Assembly (NCBI RefSeq): GCF_001279695.1
Contig: NZ_LGDD01000042.1
Location: 1-21,837 of the forward strand
Direction: 5' to 3'
From: Streptomyces sp. WM6378
GTDB taxonomy: Bacteria; Actinomycetota; Actinomycetes; Streptomycetales; Streptomycetaceae
Length of the DNA: 21,837 bases
Shown: positions 21,690 through 21,837 of the stretch, piece by piece
How the letters are laid out: the number at the start of each line of letters is the position of its first letter
Numbering within the stretch: the first letter of the stretch is position 1
Notes under the pieces: model-generated
Seen by the model: only the letters and a program-made list of their open reading frames with translations
What the model was told of the DNA's origin: nothing
Database searches by the model: none
Made by a program: the position numbers and the translations under genes

Positions 21690-21732
21690 AAAGCCCCGCA
21701 CCGTGGTCCCGAAGGACCAAGTGCGGGGCTTT
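21690..21732 (-). terminator. rRNA operon terminator
   Basis: Arms 21690-21701 and 21721-21732 pair at 12 of 12 positions. Inside them TGGTCC (21704-21709) pairs with GGACCA (21714-21719) around a CGAA loop. On the minus strand the hairpin runs into TTTTC. It follows the 5S rRNA by about 9 nt. Confidence 0.92.
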
Positions 21733-21741
21733 CCCCAAAAT

Positions 21742-21837
21742 TTGTTCGGCGGCGTCCTACTCTCCCACAGGGTCCCCCCTGCAGTACCATCGGCGCTGAA
21801 AGGCTTAGCTTCCGGGTTCGGAATGTAACCGGGCGTT
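21742..21837 (-). rRNA. rrf: 5S ribosomal RNA, 3' part (5' end beyond the window)
   Basis: The reverse strand reads the streptomycete 5S sequence from the conserved AACGCCCGGTTACATTCCGA region through GAAGCTAAGCC and GGTACTGC, ending at CGCCGAACAA. About 96 of roughly 120 nt are present, so about 24 nt at the 5' end are cut off. The rest of the rRNA operon should lie to the right. The exact 3' end may differ by one or two nt. Confidence 0.96.

Overview
The window is chromosomal DNA from a streptomycete: very high GC, strong G/C third-position bias, many GTG/TTG starts, and a gene order I recognise from Streptomyces (rex-hemACD, hemB, bldN-rsbN). Names and synteny come from memory of those families; no database search was possible.

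Left part (1-3605). A cut-off ATPase of the anti-sigma-factor type lies divergent to an XRE/DUF5753 regulator coupled to a small DUF397 protein, with a perfect 11-bp inverted repeat between them. This is the streptomycete-specific triad resembling the abaA/whiJ loci. Next come a DUF4253 protein and a four-helix membrane protein of unknown role.

Tetrapyrrole block (3643-10209, all minus strand). The order of transcription is rex, hemA, hemC, hemD (fused to a methyltransferase-like domain), then hemB. The first four genes overlap by 4 nt at each junction and lie behind a promoter carrying a near-perfect Rex operator, so NADH/NAD+ state should control early haem synthesis. hemB is separated from hemD by a roughly 400-bp repeat-rich gap. 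hemL is not in the window.

Central part (10442-14480). A small glutaredoxin-like protein is divergent to a HAD-IB phosphatase. These are followed by the developmental ECF sigma factor bldN and its membrane anti-sigma factor rsbN. Both bldN and rsbN have a CGTAAC-N17-CG(T/A)T promoter-like element upstream. A 22-bp perfect hairpin closes the region.

Conserved actinobacterial block (14510-17272, minus strand). A bdtA-type DNA-binding protein, the 32-residue ribosomal protein bS22, an SDR-like epimerase homologue that has lost the catalytic Tyr/Lys, and a lysophospholipid acyltransferase-like protein. As I recall, the order from hem genes to bS22/bdtA parallels M. tuberculosis Rv0500A-Rv0512.

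Right part (17401-21837, minus strand). An unfamiliar conserved 'phosphatase', a second copy of the dispersed repeat in opposite orientation, an AcuC-type deacetylase overlapping an MFS transporter, a HAD hydrolase, and the 3' end of an rRNA operon (terminator and partial 5S rRNA).

I found no phage, transposase, CRISPR or biosynthetic cluster. The best leads are the regulatory architecture of bldN/rsbN, the dispersed inverted-repeat element, and several enzymes with altered active sites.
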